64,000 nt of DNA from an uncultured Lachnospiraceae bacterium. Its GTDB lineage: Bacteria > Bacillota > Clostridia > Lachnospirales > Lachnospiraceae. Both the position numbers and the translations under genes were made by a program. Numbering within the stretch: position 1 is the first letter of the stretch; each line of letters begins with the position of its first letter. The stretch is from contig CANQPM010000010.1 in NCBI GenBank assembly GCA_947625775.1, positions 85,222 to 149,221 of the forward strand. Direction: 5' to 3'. Below are positions 31,398 through 41,962 of this stretch, piece after piece. The notes under the pieces are model-generated. The model was not told the origin of the DNA and ran no database searches. It saw nothing but the letters and a program-made list of their open reading frames with translations.

Positions 31398-32825
31398 TTA
31401 ATATTTTTCTATTTGCTGATTATTATTTAAATAATAACGTAAATTTCTAGCCATGCCTTTTTTCACAAGTATTCCCTTGTCCGTCAGTTCTCGCAATACC
31501 AAGATTGCTGATGCCTGTGAAATGCCAAGCGCATCCTGAATATCCTTACGGATAATATAGCCTTTTTCTTGGCACAATTCTATCACAGCCTGAATACGCT
31601 CTTCTTTTTCGGGCTGATAACTTTCTTCCTTTTTAATCCGAAGCCTTTCTTCATTTTCAGGTATATCAGCTCTTTTATAATATCCATAGCTTTCTCTCAA
31701 AACACTAGCCACGCCAGCCTCATATGAATAAATATCCTTCTGAAAATTCGTATTCGGCAGAGTGATTTTAAACGCGTTGCTGCTTGTCTCAATCACAGGT
31801 TTTTCCTTGTATTCATCATAGCACTCATTTATTTTTAAAATGCCTGTCCCGTATGCCTCTATCAGCTTTAAGCGGTAAAAAATATTGGCAAGATTTTGAT
31901 TGCGCAGCGCAGACACGCCTATTTCAATGTCGTCAAGCGAAATGCCCTTCACCAGCCCGCCAATCGTGACAAATTCAATCCTGTCCTCAAAAATGCTGAT
32001 AAGCGTTGAGCTGCTGAACGAATAATCCCTATGGACAATGGCATTGAGCAGCGCCTCCCGCACAGCCTCCACAGGATAATCCCTCATATCCACACGCTCA
32101 AGCCCCGAAAATTCCGAACGCGTGCGATTATATCTGTCAATATACGAAAACGCCTCCTCCAGCTGTTCAAGAAGCGAGCCCGAAAGCTCCTTTCTGTCTC
32201 TGAAAACCGTCTTTTTAACGCCATCAAAAACCGCAAGCTTAATAGTATGCACAGACTGTTCCGACAGCAGAAATGCCAGATTAGTGTACATACCGTCTTC
32301 ACCTATCATATGAAGTGTACGCATCTGCGCCTCTCCAAGCTCTACACCTTTTTTGGCAAAATAATCCGCTGTCTTTTCAAAAGTTAATTGCTGATTCAAC
32401 GACCTTGCCATTTCATAACTGTCACCGCCTGTCTCCTTAATCATGGCAAGAATAGCCGCGTCGCTCGCAGGCACGGTAGACGCTCCCTGCCGTACATAAA
32501 CCCCCTCAGGACGTATGCCCTTGCTGCCAACATAATATGGTCTTGCCGTACCACGCTGGACGCAGACACATACCACGGGCTTATCTTCTATAACTTCATC
32601 TTTATATTCTACAAACATTGTAATGTCAGGTCTTATTGAATCACGCACAGCATTTGCTACCCTCAGCATAATATCATCAATATCACTAACCCCGCAGACA
32701 CTGCCGTCATCATCAATTCCGATAAAAATATTGCCCCCGTCGCCATTAGCAAAAGCTATAACTGTATTTTTGATGTCGTCAACGTATTCTCTTTTAAATT
32801 CAGTTGTCTTATTTTCCACACGCAT
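31398..32825 (-). CDS. AlbA/Schlafen-domain (AlbA_2) ATP-binding, winged-helix protein
   Basis: Order: AlbA_2/Schlafen-like domain (residues 1-125: ENKTTEFKREY, VIAFANGDGGNIFIGIDDDG, RPYYVGSKG..EGVYVRQGAST), a middle region, an RecG-like C-terminal ATP-binding part (REALLNAIVHRDYS, GGLVKGI, RNQNLANIFYRLKLIEAYGTGI) and a C-terminal helix-turn-helix (RKDIQDALGISQASAILVLREL). This is the COG2865 architecture, usually annotated as a transcriptional regulator or RecG-related; some relatives occur in phage-defence settings. The ATG follows GGAGG. The promoter lies at 32925-32952, with eight 8-bp repeats between promoter and Shine-Dalgarno. No terminator was seen downstream. Confidence 0.88.
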   Translation of the reverse strand: MRVENKTTEFKREYVDDIKNTVIAFANGDGGNIFIGIDDDGSVCGVSDIDDIMLRVANAVRDSIRPDITMFVEYKDEVIEDKPVVCVCVQRGTARPYYVGSKGIRPEGVYVRQGASTVPASDAAILAMIKETGGDSYEMARSLNQQLTFEKTADYFAKKGVELGEAQMRTLHMIGEDGMYTNLAFLLSEQSVHTIKLAVFDGVKKTVFRDRKELSGSLLEQLEEAFSYIDRYNRTRSEFSGLERVDMRDYPVEAVREALLNAIVHRDYSFSSSTLISIFEDRIEFVTIGGLVKGISLDDIEIGVSALRNQNLANIFYRLKLIEAYGTGILKINECYDEYKEKPVIETSSNAFKITLPNTNFQKDIYSYEAGVASVLRESYGYYKRADIPENEERLRIKKEESYQPEKEERIQAVIELCQEKGYIIRKDIQDALGISQASAILVLRELTDKGILVKKGMARNLRYYLNNNQQIEKY

Positions 32826-32852
32826 AACTTGACCTCCGATAACGCAATGACT

Positions 32853-32923
32853 TAATAATCTAATAATCTAATAATCTAATAATCTAATAATCTAATAATC
32901 TAATAATCTAATAATCTAATAAT
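32853..32923 (-). repeat. 8-bp tandem repeat (TAATAATC)8 in the 5' leader
   Basis: Eight perfect TAATAATC copies (32853-32916) plus a partial one, ending about 28 bp before the ATG of the AlbA/Schlafen-like gene. They lie immediately downstream of the promoter, so they are transcribed as leader. Confidence 0.95.
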
Positions 32924-32924
32924 T

Positions 32925-32952
32925 ATTATAATTAAGTTTGTCAAAAAGTCAA
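32925..32952 (-). promoter_or_regulatory. Sigma-A promoter of the AlbA/Schlafen-like gene
   Basis: On the minus strand: TTGACT (32952-32947), 16-bp spacer, TATAAT (32930-32925). The predicted start falls at the edge of the tandem repeat. The rest of the 329-bp gap to the nfnB gene holds only the hairpins noted at 33093 and an ACGGACTATG/CATAGCCCGT stem near 33010-33040. Confidence 0.7.
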
Positions 32953-33092
32953 GTATTTTACTGTTTAAATCTTATTATCCTATCATAAACTAAATTTACG
33001 GATAAATTTACGGACTATGCACCCCAGCACATAGCCCGTATCATAAAACCTCGATATATAAATCTTATCGTAAGCTGCTCTTTGTTTCCGAT

Positions 33093-33113
33093 AAAAGGCG
33101 CGTTCTTTGCGCC
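33093..33113 (-). terminator. Terminator after the NfnB-like gene
   Basis: On the minus strand GGCGC-loop-GCGCC is followed by TTTTA. A second stem (TTATAAGA / TCTTATAA, about 33124-33152) lies between it and the stop codon. Confidence 0.6.
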
Positions 33114-33154
33114 GCTAATCCGATTATAAGAAACGCCCTTTGCCTCTTATAATA

Positions 33155-34540
33155 TTATTTCTCAGACAAATACTTGTGTATTCCTTTCGCTGCTGCTTTT
33201 CCTGCTCCCATAGCAAGGATTACCGTAGCGGCCCCCGTAACGGCATCTCCGCCCGCAAACACGCCTTCCTTTGTAGTCTTGCCAAATTCTTCATCAGCAA
33301 CAATGCACTTCCATTTATTTGTCTCCAATCCTTCTGTAGTTGAAGATATAAGCGGATTGGGCGATGTGCCAAGCGACATAATCACGGTGTCAAGCTCCAT
33401 CTCAAACTCGCTGCCAGGCACTTCCACAGGTCTGCGTCTGCCTGATGCATCTGGCTCTCCAAGCTCCATTCTGATACATCTCATGCCCCTTACCCAGTTG
33501 TTATCGTCTTCAAGTATCTCTACAGGATTTGTCAGGAGGTCAAATATAATGCCCTCCTCCTTTGCGTGGTGAACCTCCTCAACTCGCGCAGGCAGTTCCT
33601 CCTCACTTCTTCTGTACACGATATGCACCTCAGCCCCTAGCCTGAGCGCCGTTCTCGCCGCGTCCATGGCGACATTGCCGCCACCGACAACAGCAACCTT
33701 TTTACCTCTCATAATAGGCGTATTCGATTCCTCGTTAAACGCCTTCATCAGATTGCTTCTTGTAAGGTACTCGTTTGCGGAAAATACTCCATTGGCATTC
33801 TCGCCTGGAATACCCATAAACTTTGGAAGTCCCGCTCCCGAACCGATAAATACCGCCTCAAAGCCTTCCTCTGAAATAAGCTCGTCTATCGTAACCGACT
33901 TGCCGATAATAACATTCTTCTCAATTTTAACCCCAAGCGACTCGACATTTGCTATCTCCTTTGCGACTACCGCCTCCTTGGGAAGCCTGAACTCTGGTAT
34001 GCCGTAAACAAGCACTCCGCCCGCCTCATGCAGCGCCTCAAATATAGTCACGTCATAGCCCATCTTAGCCAAATCTCCCGCGCATGTAAGTCCTGCAGGA
34101 CCTGAGCCTATTACGGCGACCTTCTTTCCAAGCTTCTCCTTTGCGGGTTCAGGCTTGATGCCGTTTTCCCTTGCCCAGTCTGCCACGAAACGCTCCAGCT
34201 TGCCGATAGAAATAGGCTCTCCCTTTATGCCCCTGATGCATTTTCCTTCGCACTGGCTTTCCTGCGGGCATACGCGCCCACATACGGCTGGAAGCGCAGA
34301 CGACTCACTGATTATCTTATATGCCTCCTCAATATTCCCAAGCTTCACCTGCTCAATAAATGCGGGAATGTTTATAGCTACAGGACAGCCCTGAATACAC
34401 TTCGCGTTTTTGCAGTTGATGCAGCGCGTTGCTTCCTCGACCGCTTCTTCTTTATTATATCCAAGACATACCTCATCAAAATTTTTTGCCCTTGCGGCAG
34501 CATCCTGTTCACGCACAGGCACTTTCTTTAATACGTCCAT
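33155..34540 (-). CDS. nfnB: NADPH-dependent glutamate synthase-like flavoprotein; NfnB/SudA-type subunit
   Basis: Large subunit of an electron-bifurcating NADH-dependent reduced ferredoxin:NADP+ oxidoreductase. N-terminal cysteines in RCINCKNAKCIQGCP and the following CGRVCPQESQCEGKCIRG bind two 4Fe-4S clusters. FAD site VAVIGSGPAGLTCA (about residue 145); NADP(H) site VAVVGGGNVAMDAAR (about 285); C-terminal VFAGGDAVTGAATVI closes the FAD domain. 461 residues fits. Annotated alone it would be called gltA/gltD-like; the directly preceding FNR-type gene (gap 41 bp) makes Nfn the better call. Cytosolic. Confidence 0.88.
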   Translation of the reverse strand: MDVLKKVPVREQDAAARAKNFDEVCLGYNKEEAVEEATRCINCKNAKCIQGCPVAINIPAFIEQVKLGNIEEAYKIISESSALPAVCGRVCPQESQCEGKCIRGIKGEPISIGKLERFVADWARENGIKPEPAKEKLGKKVAVIGSGPAGLTCAGDLAKMGYDVTIFEALHEAGGVLVYGIPEFRLPKEAVVAKEIANVESLGVKIEKNVIIGKSVTIDELISEEGFEAVFIGSGAGLPKFMGIPGENANGVFSANEYLTRSNLMKAFNEESNTPIMRGKKVAVVGGGNVAMDAARTALRLGAEVHIVYRRSEEELPARVEEVHHAKEEGIIFDLLTNPVEILEDDNNWVRGMRCIRMELGEPDASGRRRPVEVPGSEFEMELDTVIMSLGTSPNPLISSTTEGLETNKWKCIVADEEFGKTTKEGVFAGGDAVTGAATVILAMGAGKAAAKGIHKYLSEK

Positions 34541-34581
34541 TACTTACCTCATTTCCGCGCCCTGTATAGCGCATTTATGTT

Positions 34582-35460
34582 TTAATTGCACTGACCGCAC
34601 CCGCCGTGGTGCGTGTCGCCTTCCTGTAACCTGAGCATTGCCCTGCCCTCCTCGGTCTTGTATATCTGCTGGCGTTTCATAGCCTCGTCAAAATTTACAA
34701 GATGACCGTCAAACTCTGGACCGTCAACACAGGCAAACTTTACCTTGTCACCAACTGTCACGCGGCAAGCTCCGCACATACCCGTGCCATCAACCATTAT
34801 AGGATTAAGGCTGACTATTGTATGTATTCCAAGCTCCTTTGTGAGCTTGCAGACAAACTTCATCATTATCATAGGTCCGATAGCTATGCAGAGGTCATAC
34901 TTTTTGCCCTCGTCTACCAAATCCTGAATGGTCTGCGTCACCATTCCTTTTCTGCCATATGAGCCGTCGTCTGTGGTCACATACAGATTGCCCGCCACAG
35001 CCTCCATCTCTTTTTCAAGTATCAAAAGGTCTTTAGTCTTTGCGCCTACGATAACATCAGCGCCAATGCCGTTTTCGTGAAGCCACTTGACCTGCGGATA
35101 AACAGGCGCCGTGCCTACTCCGCCTGCGACGAACAAAATCTTCTTTTTGGCAAGCTCCGCCTTGTCCTCGCTTATCATCTCCGACGCGCAGCCAAGAGGT
35201 CCCACAAAATCATGGAACTCATCTCCCGCCTTTAGCGCCGCCATTCGGGTAGTCTCCGCGCCAACGCTCTGGAAAACAATGGTAATCGTACCCTTTGCTC
35301 TATCATAATCACAGATAGTAAGAGGTATCCTCTCACCGTCCTTATCCATCCTAACAATCACAAACTGCCCTGGCTGACAGTTTTTAGCTACGCGCGGAGC
35401 CTCGACTACCATTGAAAAAATATTGGAAGTGAGCTCTTTTGCCTCAATAATTTTGTACAT
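34582..35460 (-). CDS. nfnA: Ferredoxin-NADP reductase-like subunit; NfnA/SudB-type
   Basis: Small subunit of the Nfn complex. FAD/NAD-binding ferredoxin-reductase fold: GQFVIVRMD..GERIPLTICD (FAD), ILFVAGGVGTAPVYPQ (NAD). C-terminal 2Fe-2S site GMCGACRV....CVDGPEFDGH, as in dihydroorotate dehydrogenase electron-transfer subunits. A Cys-rich tail (HHGGCGQCN) ends the protein. The start at MYKIIEAKEL (35460) follows GGTGA; the Lys-rich upstream residues are outside the family. Translated first, then nfnB 41 bp on. Confidence 0.9.
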   Translation of the reverse strand: MYKIIEAKELTSNIFSMVVEAPRVAKNCQPGQFVIVRMDKDGERIPLTICDYDRAKGTITIVFQSVGAETTRMAALKAGDEFHDFVGPLGCASEMISEDKAELAKKKILFVAGGVGTAPVYPQVKWLHENGIGADVIVGAKTKDLLILEKEMEAVAGNLYVTTDDGSYGRKGMVTQTIQDLVDEGKKYDLCIAIGPMIMMKFVCKLTKELGIHTIVSLNPIMVDGTGMCGACRVTVGDKVKFACVDGPEFDGHLVNFDEAMKRQQIYKTEEGRAMLRLQEGDTHHGGCGQCN

Positions 35461-35652
35461 TAAAATTTTCACCATGCCTTTCTTGTTATTTTTTTCACAC
35501 ACCTATTATATTTTATACGATAAATCGCATAATTTCAAGACAATTTATAAATCTTAGGCAAAACTATACAACTGCTTAAACTCACGCTATTTACCCAGCT
35601 GCACTGACACATTCTTTCACCGTCTTTCGCTATCTTACAAAAAACATATAAG

Positions 35653-37152
35653 CTATTCAAAAAAATCCGCAAGCCGATACTCGCCCTCATTGACCTTATA
35701 TGCCCTGTACAAATCCCCCGTATCAACGCTTACGGCATATATGTTGCCCGTGTCCTCTGCTTGACCTGTCAAGTCAACGTATTCCTCATAAAAAATATAA
35801 TAAATAACCTGCTCTACCTCCGCCACTGTCTGAACCCTGTAGCGGTTTACGCCCTCCTTATTTGGCAGGTGTCCGTCTATGTCACTTATTTTCCCCACCG
35901 CGCACAGATTATTCACAAGCACCTGCGCAGCGAGCGTATCCGAAAAATTCACATCGCCGCCAAGTCCAAGCTGATATGTACGGTTTACCGTCTCGCTCTC
36001 AAGCCCTTTATTGTCATATGCTATAAATGCAAAATTGCTTATGCCATACGGCATCTCAATAGGTCCAGAATACCTTCGGCTGTCCTTTGTAGGCGCTGTA
36101 CCGTCTGTAGTATAATATATTTTTGTATCATTGTTGTGGTACACCTCGATAAGCGACGGTCTGCTGTACATGCCGCTGTCAAGGCTTACCTTCGGCTCTG
36201 CTGGCGCTGAAAGACTTATGTAATAATTCTGCGTCACAATATCGCTGCTTATTCCGTACATATTTACAAACATAGTCTTTATGGTATACTCGCCTGATTC
36301 AAGCAAAATAGGCGTTTCATATACCATTGAATTGCTGGTCGGCGCAGAACCGTCAAGCGTATAGTATATAATCCCTTCCGTATTGCCGCTCAATGTTATT
36401 GATATAAGTTCGTCGTATGTACCGCCCTGCTTATTGAAAACAGGCGCAAGCGCCGTATATTTGTTGTATTTTGAGACGATTCTCTGTATTCCGCAACTTT
36501 TTAAAAGCCCGCCCATCTCCTCATATCTGCCCTGCCGCTCATACTCGCCAAGCAGCAAATCATATGCCTCGTCCATACGACTTTCATCTGTGTCTATAGC
36601 AAGCATTTCCTCCAAAACAGATGCCATTCCCTCATATTGACCGATATGGTCATAACATTCTGCAAGCAAAAGCCAGCTGTCCAAATTCTCAGAATTTCTT
36701 GCCAATGCCTGCTCCAAATGACTTGCCGCCTCCGTGTAATTATTTTTCTCTATGCACGACAGCGCAAGCTCATACTGATGCTCATAGGAATTGTTCCTGT
36801 TATTATTTGCCGCTGACACGGCTATTACCGATATTCCTATCACAAGCACCACAAATACCACAGCGACAAAAATCCTTGAATTGCGCAGCAAATTCAGCAG
36901 CCCTCTCGGAAGATAGTCGCGCAGCTCCAGCTTAATGTCGTCGCCCTCGTCAAAATCATCATAAATATCTTCCTCATTCGTCTGCGCCTCAAGCTCCTCC
37001 GCCATTGAGCTTATCGACTCTGAAAGCGTGGCTTCAAGCTCTATGTCAAAGTCGGGCACAATATTGACCTCTGCGCCGCACACCTCACACAGAAGCTTGC
37101 CCTCCTCAATTTCATTTCCACATTTAGGACACTTCACGCCGTAATCCCCCAT
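35653..37152 (-). CDS. Zinc-ribbon, membrane-anchored TPR protein with chitobiase-C-terminal-like repeats
   Basis: Order: double zinc ribbon CPKCG...CEVCG (residues 8-27), acidic linker, one membrane helix (about 93-113), TPR-like helices (about 120-210, with LALSCIEKNNYTEAASHLEQ), then two beta-sandwich repeats of the chitobiase/hexosaminidase C-terminal type (IYYTLDGSAPTS about 265; IYYTTDGTAPTK about 345). A final domain (about 400-499) ends with YAVSVDTGDLYRAYKVNEG. The topology implies an intracellular zinc ribbon and extracellular repeats. A zinc ribbon joined to extracytoplasmic domains recurs in Clostridia without known function. The GTG of VKCPKCG is an alternative start. It lies just downstream of fhs. 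Confidence 0.75.
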   Translation of the reverse strand: MGDYGVKCPKCGNEIEEGKLLCEVCGAEVNIVPDFDIELEATLSESISSMAEELEAQTNEEDIYDDFDEGDDIKLELRDYLPRGLLNLLRNSRIFVAVVFVVLVIGISVIAVSAANNNRNNSYEHQYELALSCIEKNNYTEAASHLEQALARNSENLDSWLLLAECYDHIGQYEGMASVLEEMLAIDTDESRMDEAYDLLLGEYERQGRYEEMGGLLKSCGIQRIVSKYNKYTALAPVFNKQGGTYDELISITLSGNTEGIIYYTLDGSAPTSNSMVYETPILLESGEYTIKTMFVNMYGISSDIVTQNYYISLSAPAEPKVSLDSGMYSRPSLIEVYHNNDTKIYYTTDGTAPTKDSRRYSGPIEMPYGISNFAFIAYDNKGLESETVNRTYQLGLGGDVNFSDTLAAQVLVNNLCAVGKISDIDGHLPNKEGVNRYRVQTVAEVEQVIYYIFYEEYVDLTGQAEDTGNIYAVSVDTGDLYRAYKVNEGEYRLADFFE

Positions 37153-37203
37153 CCCGCTCCCACGGCTTCTAAAATGAAAAGCTGTAAAAACTCCGTCCTT
37201 CTA

Positions 37204-38874
37204 TCAAAATAAGCCTGTAATAACTCCGTCGTCAGTAACGTCAATGTTGTATGCGGCAGGATTTTTCGGAAGTCCTGGCATTGTCACCACGGCTCCCGTA
37301 AGCGCGACTACAAAGCCCGCGCCCGCCGACACATAGACTTCCCTTATATTCATCGTAAATCCGCTCGGACGCCCCAGCAGGCTTGGATCGTCTGACAGCG
37401 AATACTGGTTCTTTGCCATGCATACGGGAAGCTCTTTGTAGCCCAGCGCCTCAAGCCTCTCAATATGCTTTAACGCCGACGGTGCAAACGCCACATCTCC
37501 TGCCCCATATATCTCTTTTGAAACTATCTCTATTTTCTCACGTATGGAAAGCTTTGTGTCGTAAATCGGCTCAAAATGGCTTTCCTTTGTTTCAAGCGTG
37601 TTTATGACTGCATTGGCAAGCTCTATCCCACCTTCGCCGCCCTTTTCCCATACTCTTGAAAGCGCAAAGTCGCACCCCATATTTTTACAGAAATCCTCAA
37701 CAAATTTAAGTTCTGCAGGAGTGTCTGTCACAAAAACATTCAGAGTGACTACCACAGGCACTTTATATTTATGTAAATTCTCAATATGCTTTTCAAGATT
37801 TGATATGCCGCGCTTTAAGGCTTCAAGGTTTTCCTCGTTTAAATCCGCCTTTGCCACGCCGCCATTGTATTTAAGCGCGCGCACTGTAGCCACAAGCACA
37901 GCCGCATCAGGAAAAAGCCCCGCCTGACGGCACTTGATGTCAAAAAATTTCTCCGCGCCCAAATCCGCGCCAAATCCAGCCTCTGTCACCACATAATCCG
38001 CCATTTTGAGCGCCGCCTTTGTGGCACGCACGCTGTTGCAGCCGTGCGCGATATTGGCAAAAGGCCCTCCATGCACTATAGCGGGCGTATGCTCAAGCGT
38101 CTGTATCAAATTAGGCTTTATGGCGTCCTTTAACAGCGCCGCCATAGCTCCCGTCGCCTTGATCTGTCCCGCCGTGACCGCTTCGCCGTCATAATTGTAC
38201 GCCACTACCATTCTGTCAAGCCTGCTCTTTAAATCCTCCATATCCTCGGCAAGACAAAGCACCGCCATTATCTCAGACGCAACCGTTATCACAAAATGAT
38301 CCTCGCGCACGAAGCCGTCAAGCTTGCTGCCCATGCCGACCACTATGTTCCTAAGCACCCTGTCATTCATATCAAGGCAGCGTTTCCACACAATCTGGCG
38401 CGTGTCGATATTCAGCTCGTTCCCCTGCTGTATATGGTTGTCAAGCAGCGCCGCGCAGAGATTGTTGGCTGATGTAATCGCATGGAAATCGCCCGTAAAA
38501 TGAAGGTTTAAATCCTCCATAGGCACGACCTGCGCCATACCGCCTCCTGCCGCACCGCCCTTTATGCCAAAGCACGGGCCAAGCGACGGCTCCCTAAGCG
38601 CAATGACAGCCTTTTTGCCAAGCCTGCCAAACGCCTGTCCCAGCCCCACGCTCGTGGTGGTCTTGCCTTCTCCCGCAGGAGTAGGGTTTATCGCCGTCAC
38701 AAGTATAAGCTTACCGTTTTTATTATTTTTTATCTTATCTAAATATTCCTCCGAAATTTTAGCCTTGTACTTGCCATAAAGCTCTATATCGTCTTCCGTC
38801 ATGCCAAGCTTTTCTGCAATTCTGGTAATCGGAATAAGCTCAGCCTCCTGAGCAATCTCAATATCTGTCTTCAT
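37204..38874 (-). CDS. fhs: Formate-tetrahydrofolate ligase
   Basis: ATP-dependent synthesis of 10-formyl-THF from formate, feeding purines and one-carbon metabolism (and the methyl branch of the Wood-Ljungdahl pathway in acetogens). Residues about 65-75 carry the P-loop TPAGEGKTT; the [20 protein letters not shown] and [16 protein letters not shown] segments are signature regions. 556 residues, standard. The ATG at 38874 follows GGAGG; the hydrophobic residues upstream in frame belong to the leader region. Cytosolic tetramer by family. Confidence 0.97.
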   Translation of the reverse strand: MKTDIEIAQEAELIPITRIAEKLGMTEDDIELYGKYKAKISEEYLDKIKNNKNGKLILVTAINPTPAGEGKTTTSVGLGQAFGRLGKKAVIALREPSLGPCFGIKGGAAGGGMAQVVPMEDLNLHFTGDFHAITSANNLCAALLDNHIQQGNELNIDTRQIVWKRCLDMNDRVLRNIVVGMGSKLDGFVREDHFVITVASEIMAVLCLAEDMEDLKSRLDRMVVAYNYDGEAVTAGQIKATGAMAALLKDAIKPNLIQTLEHTPAIVHGGPFANIAHGCNSVRATKAALKMADYVVTEAGFGADLGAEKFFDIKCRQAGLFPDAAVLVATVRALKYNGGVAKADLNEENLEALKRGISNLEKHIENLHKYKVPVVVTLNVFVTDTPAELKFVEDFCKNMGCDFALSRVWEKGGEGGIELANAVINTLETKESHFEPIYDTKLSIREKIEIVSKEIYGAGDVAFAPSALKHIERLEALGYKELPVCMAKNQYSLSDDPSLLGRPSGFTMNIREVYVSAGAGFVVALTGAVVTMPGLPKNPAAYNIDVTDDGVITGLF

Positions 38875-38983
38875 AATAATCCTCCCCTTGTCACCCGCAG
38901 GCAGCCCAAATAATAATGAAAAGCAGCCAAACAGCCGAAGCATAAATACATCATATGCCTGTTAATGACTATACCACCAAAAC

Positions 38984-39008
38984 GCCTGATTTGTCTATTA
39001 AATCAGGC
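38984..39008 (-). terminator. Terminator overlapping the end of the FtsK/SpoIIIE gene
   Basis: GCCTGATTT pairs perfectly with AAATCAGGC with a 7-nt loop and, on the minus strand, GTTTT follows. The stop codon of the translocase gene lies inside the stem. Confidence 0.8.
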
Positions 39009-41921
39009 ATTTTCCTCAATATAATTTTCAAACTGCTCCAGGCTCATAAGAATTTTCCTTGGCTTTGTGCCTTCCTCTGCGCCTACCACTCCTGCCTCCT
39101 CCAGCTGATCCATGATGCGCGCCGCCCTGTTAAAGCCTATTTTAAACACTCTCTGGAGCATGCCTATTGAAGCCTTGTCCTTTTCTATGACAAATTTGCC
39201 TGCCTCCGCAAAATATGCGTCGAAACCGCCCGCACCGCCCGAACCTCCAGATGATGCGCCCGCGCCCGAACCCTGCATATTTTTAATTTTGTTTTCTATG
39301 TCCGTGTCATATGAAATATTTCCAAGCATCTGATTTTTGAGGAAATCCACCACATTTGACACCTCGGAATCAGACACAAAAGCGCCCTGCACACGCGTAG
39401 GCTTTGACAAGCCCTGTGGGTAAAACAGCATATCGCCCTTGCCAAGCAGCTTCTCCGCGCCGTTCATATCCAATATTGTCCTCGAGTCCACTCCGCTTGA
39501 GACACTGAATGCGATACGGCTCGGCATATTTGCCTTTATTAAGCCTGTAATAACGTCTACTGATGGCCTCTGCGTCGCTATTACCAGATGTATGCCGCAC
39601 GCCCTCGCAAGCTGCGCAAGCCGGCAGATGCTTTCCTCTACTTCTCCTGACGCGACCATCATCAAGTCGGCAAGCTCGTCTACTATAATAAGTATCTGCG
39701 GCATCTTTTTAAGCGGCTCTCCGTCTGACGAAAGCTTTCCCTCCTCGGCTGCTTTGTTGTAGCCTGCCAAGTCCCTCACGTTTAAATCCGCAAATTTCTT
39801 GTATCTTTCCTCCATCTCGACCACGCCCCAGTGGAGCGCCGCCGACGCTTTTTTAGGATCTGTGACGACGGGGATCATAAGATGGGGTATGCCGTTATAT
39901 ACGCTAAGCTCCACTACCTTCGGATCTATCATTATAAGCTTGACGTCAGCAGGATTTGCCTTGTAGAGAATACTCATAATGATAGTGTTAATGCAGACTG
40001 ATTTTCCTGAACCCGTAGCCCCTGCTATAAGTACATGCGGCATTTTCGCTATGTCCGTCACTACCACCTGTCCCGCAATGTCCTTGCCTACCGCAAAACA
40101 TAAATTTGACTTAAAATTCTTAAAGCTGTCAGACTCCAGCAAATCCCTGAACGCTACGGGCGAAGTCTCCTTGTTCGGCACTTCGATGCCCACCGCCGCC
40201 TTGCCTGGGATTGGCGCTTCTATTCTTATGTCCGTGGCGGCAAGATTCAGCTTTATGTCGTCCGCAAGCCCTACAATCTTGCTGACCTTTACGCCCTGCT
40301 CGGGCTGCATTTCGTATCTTGTGACTGACGGGCCCTGGCTTATGTCAGTGATAGTCACCTTTACGCCGAAGGTCTGCAAGGTCTGCTGCAGCCTGAGCGC
40401 TGTTTCCTTTAATTGACTTGATGAGTCACCCTTTCTACCCTCGCCCTTTTTAAGCAGCTCTATAGGCGGGAAAACATATTTTGCGGGAACAGGCGGCTGC
40501 TCCTGTACGGCTATCGTCTCCGCGTCTGATGAATTCATTGTGTTCTCATTGCAAGGCTCCTCTGTCTGCTCCTTTGGCGGCTCAAGCACTGTGTCCTCCG
40601 TGACGGGCTCCGGCATGCTTTCTATCGCGTCTGCGTCAAACTCAGGCGAAACAGGCGCAAGCGGAATATGCTGCGCATCTGGCAGCGGCTGAAAATCGAA
40701 TGCATTTTCATACTCCTGCTCCTGTATCGGTTCCGTCTCATACTCCTGCTCCTCCTGAAACGGCTCCCCTATATAATCCTGAGCATTTTCCGTTTCCGTC
40801 TCCCCGCCAGCATATTCAGTTTCCCCTGCACTGTCAAACGCAGGCGGCTCCTGCTCATTGTACGGTCTGCTGTGAATATCCTCATAATATGTACTGCCCT
40901 CGTCATTTTCATCGACAAGCATAATCTCATGCATATTCTGCCTTGCACCAAGCTGCGGCTCCTCGCTCTTTAATGTCACCGCCGCGCTTGGCACTACTCC
41001 GCGCGCCTTTTTATCAAGACGCCTTGATTTTTCCCTCGCCTTCTCCTTTTCCCTTGCTCTCTCTCTTTCTTTTTCCCTCTCTCTTTCACGCTCCTGCGCG
41101 CGCTGCCTTTCAAGCTCTCTGCGCGAAGGGCGCTTCGGCCGCCTTACAGGCTCCGGCTCCTCCTCGTCGTCATAATCCTCATCATAATCGTCATAGTCCT
41201 CCTCCTGCGCAAGCGACTCCCTGTACTCACGCATGCGCGCAGCATCTTCCCTTGCCGATTCGATAATATATGAGCCGCCTTTTTTTATGCCTGACAAAAA
41301 ACTCTTTTCCGTGATAAAAACTATTGAAATAATTCCCAGCACTATCACTACAAAAAGCGTGCCACCAAAGCCCACCAGCGAATACAGCCCATGCGCCACG
41401 CTCCCGAAAAGCACTCCGCCGCCCGCATGATTCTCAGCGGAAATACTGTATAATTCCTTAACTAACGGATTGCCGCTAAAAAGCAGCTTTTCCTGTCCCA
41501 TTATCATATATGCGACTATGCCAAGCAGAAAGACAAGCACCACTGCGCTCACAAGCTTTATGACCGCAACAGTGTTTCCCTTGTTTGACAAGCAAAAGGC
41601 GAAACCCAGAAACACAATGACTGGGATAAGATACGCCATCAGCCCGAATATTCCAAACATAACATCGCGTATTCCCTCCGCCGCCGCCCCATGTATAAGA
41701 TTTATAACGCAAAGAAACGCAAATATCGCAACGGCAAACACTATGATAAGCATTACCTCGCTTTTTACGGCAATGTCCACTTCGTTTCTTTTTACGCTCT
41801 TTTTTCTGCCCCTTGTATTTGACGCGCTTGTTTTGCGTGCGCCCGTGCTTTTGCTCCTGCTTGTACTTTTTCCGTTAGATGCCCTGCTTACTGAGCTTTT
41901 CTTTCCACTAGCAGATGCCAT
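39003..41921 (-). CDS. ftsK: DNA translocase FtsK/SpoIIIE
   Basis: Septal ATP-driven DNA pump that clears or packages chromosomes. Order: basic Ser/Lys-rich N-terminus, four membrane helices (about 55-200), a charged linker with an Arg/Glu repeat (about 260-300) and an acidic Glu/Pro-rich stretch to about 480. The motor domain follows with Walker A GATGSGKS (about 640) and Walker [13 protein letters not shown] (about 735). A Gly-rich linker leads to the C-terminal gamma winged helix ([22 protein letters not shown]). The ATG follows GGGAGG. The gene is the last of a run with tepA 41 bp upstream. A sporulation or division role cannot be separated here. Confidence 0.96.
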   Translation of the reverse strand: MASASGKKSSVSRASNGKSTSRSKSTGARKTSASNTRGRKKSVKRNEVDIAVKSEVMLIIVFAVAIFAFLCVINLIHGAAAEGIRDVMFGIFGLMAYLIPVIVFLGFAFCLSNKGNTVAVIKLVSAVVLVFLLGIVAYMIMGQEKLLFSGNPLVKELYSISAENHAGGGVLFGSVAHGLYSLVGFGGTLFVVIVLGIISIVFITEKSFLSGIKKGGSYIIESAREDAARMREYRESLAQEEDYDDYDEDYDDEEEPEPVRRPKRPSRRELERQRAQEREREREKERERAREKEKAREKSRRLDKKARGVVPSAAVTLKSEEPQLGARQNMHEIMLVDENDEGSTYYEDIHSRPYNEQEPPAFDSAGETEYAGGETETENAQDYIGEPFQEEQEYETEPIQEQEYENAFDFQPLPDAQHIPLAPVSPEFDADAIESMPEPVTEDTVLEPPKEQTEEPCNENTMNSSDAETIAVQEQPPVPAKYVFPPIELLKKGEGRKGDSSSQLKETALRLQQTLQTFGVKVTITDISQGPSVTRYEMQPEQGVKVSKIVGLADDIKLNLAATDIRIEAPIPGKAAVGIEVPNKETSPVAFRDLLESDSFKNFKSNLCFAVGKDIAGQVVVTDIAKMPHVLIAGATGSGKSVCINTIIMSILYKANPADVKLIMIDPKVVELSVYNGIPHLMIPVVTDPKKASAALHWGVVEMEERYKKFADLNVRDLAGYNKAAEEGKLSSDGEPLKKMPQILIIVDELADLMMVASGEVEESICRLAQLARACGIHLVIATQRPSVDVITGLIKANMPSRIAFSVSSGVDSRTILDMNGAEKLLGKGDMLFYPQGLSKPTRVQGAFVSDSEVSNVVDFLKNQMLGNISYDTDIENKIKNMQGSGAGASSGGSGGAGGFDAYFAEAGKFVIEKDKASIGMLQRVFKIGFNRAARIMDQLEEAGVVGAEEGTKPRKILMSLEQFENYIEENA

Positions 41922-41962
41922 TTATATTCCTCCCCATCAAAAACGCTTTACACATTAGTATA

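Noticed and set aside
32853..32923. Interpretation of the TAATAATC array as a CRISPR or plasmid iteron array
   Set aside because: Units are 8 bp and contiguous with no spacers, and no replication or cas gene is nearby; a simple-sequence repeat fits better.
38875..39002. Riboswitch upstream of fhs
   Set aside because: The 128-bp leader holds only the terminator of the translocase gene and an AT-rich stretch; no THF-riboswitch-like core was recognised by eye.
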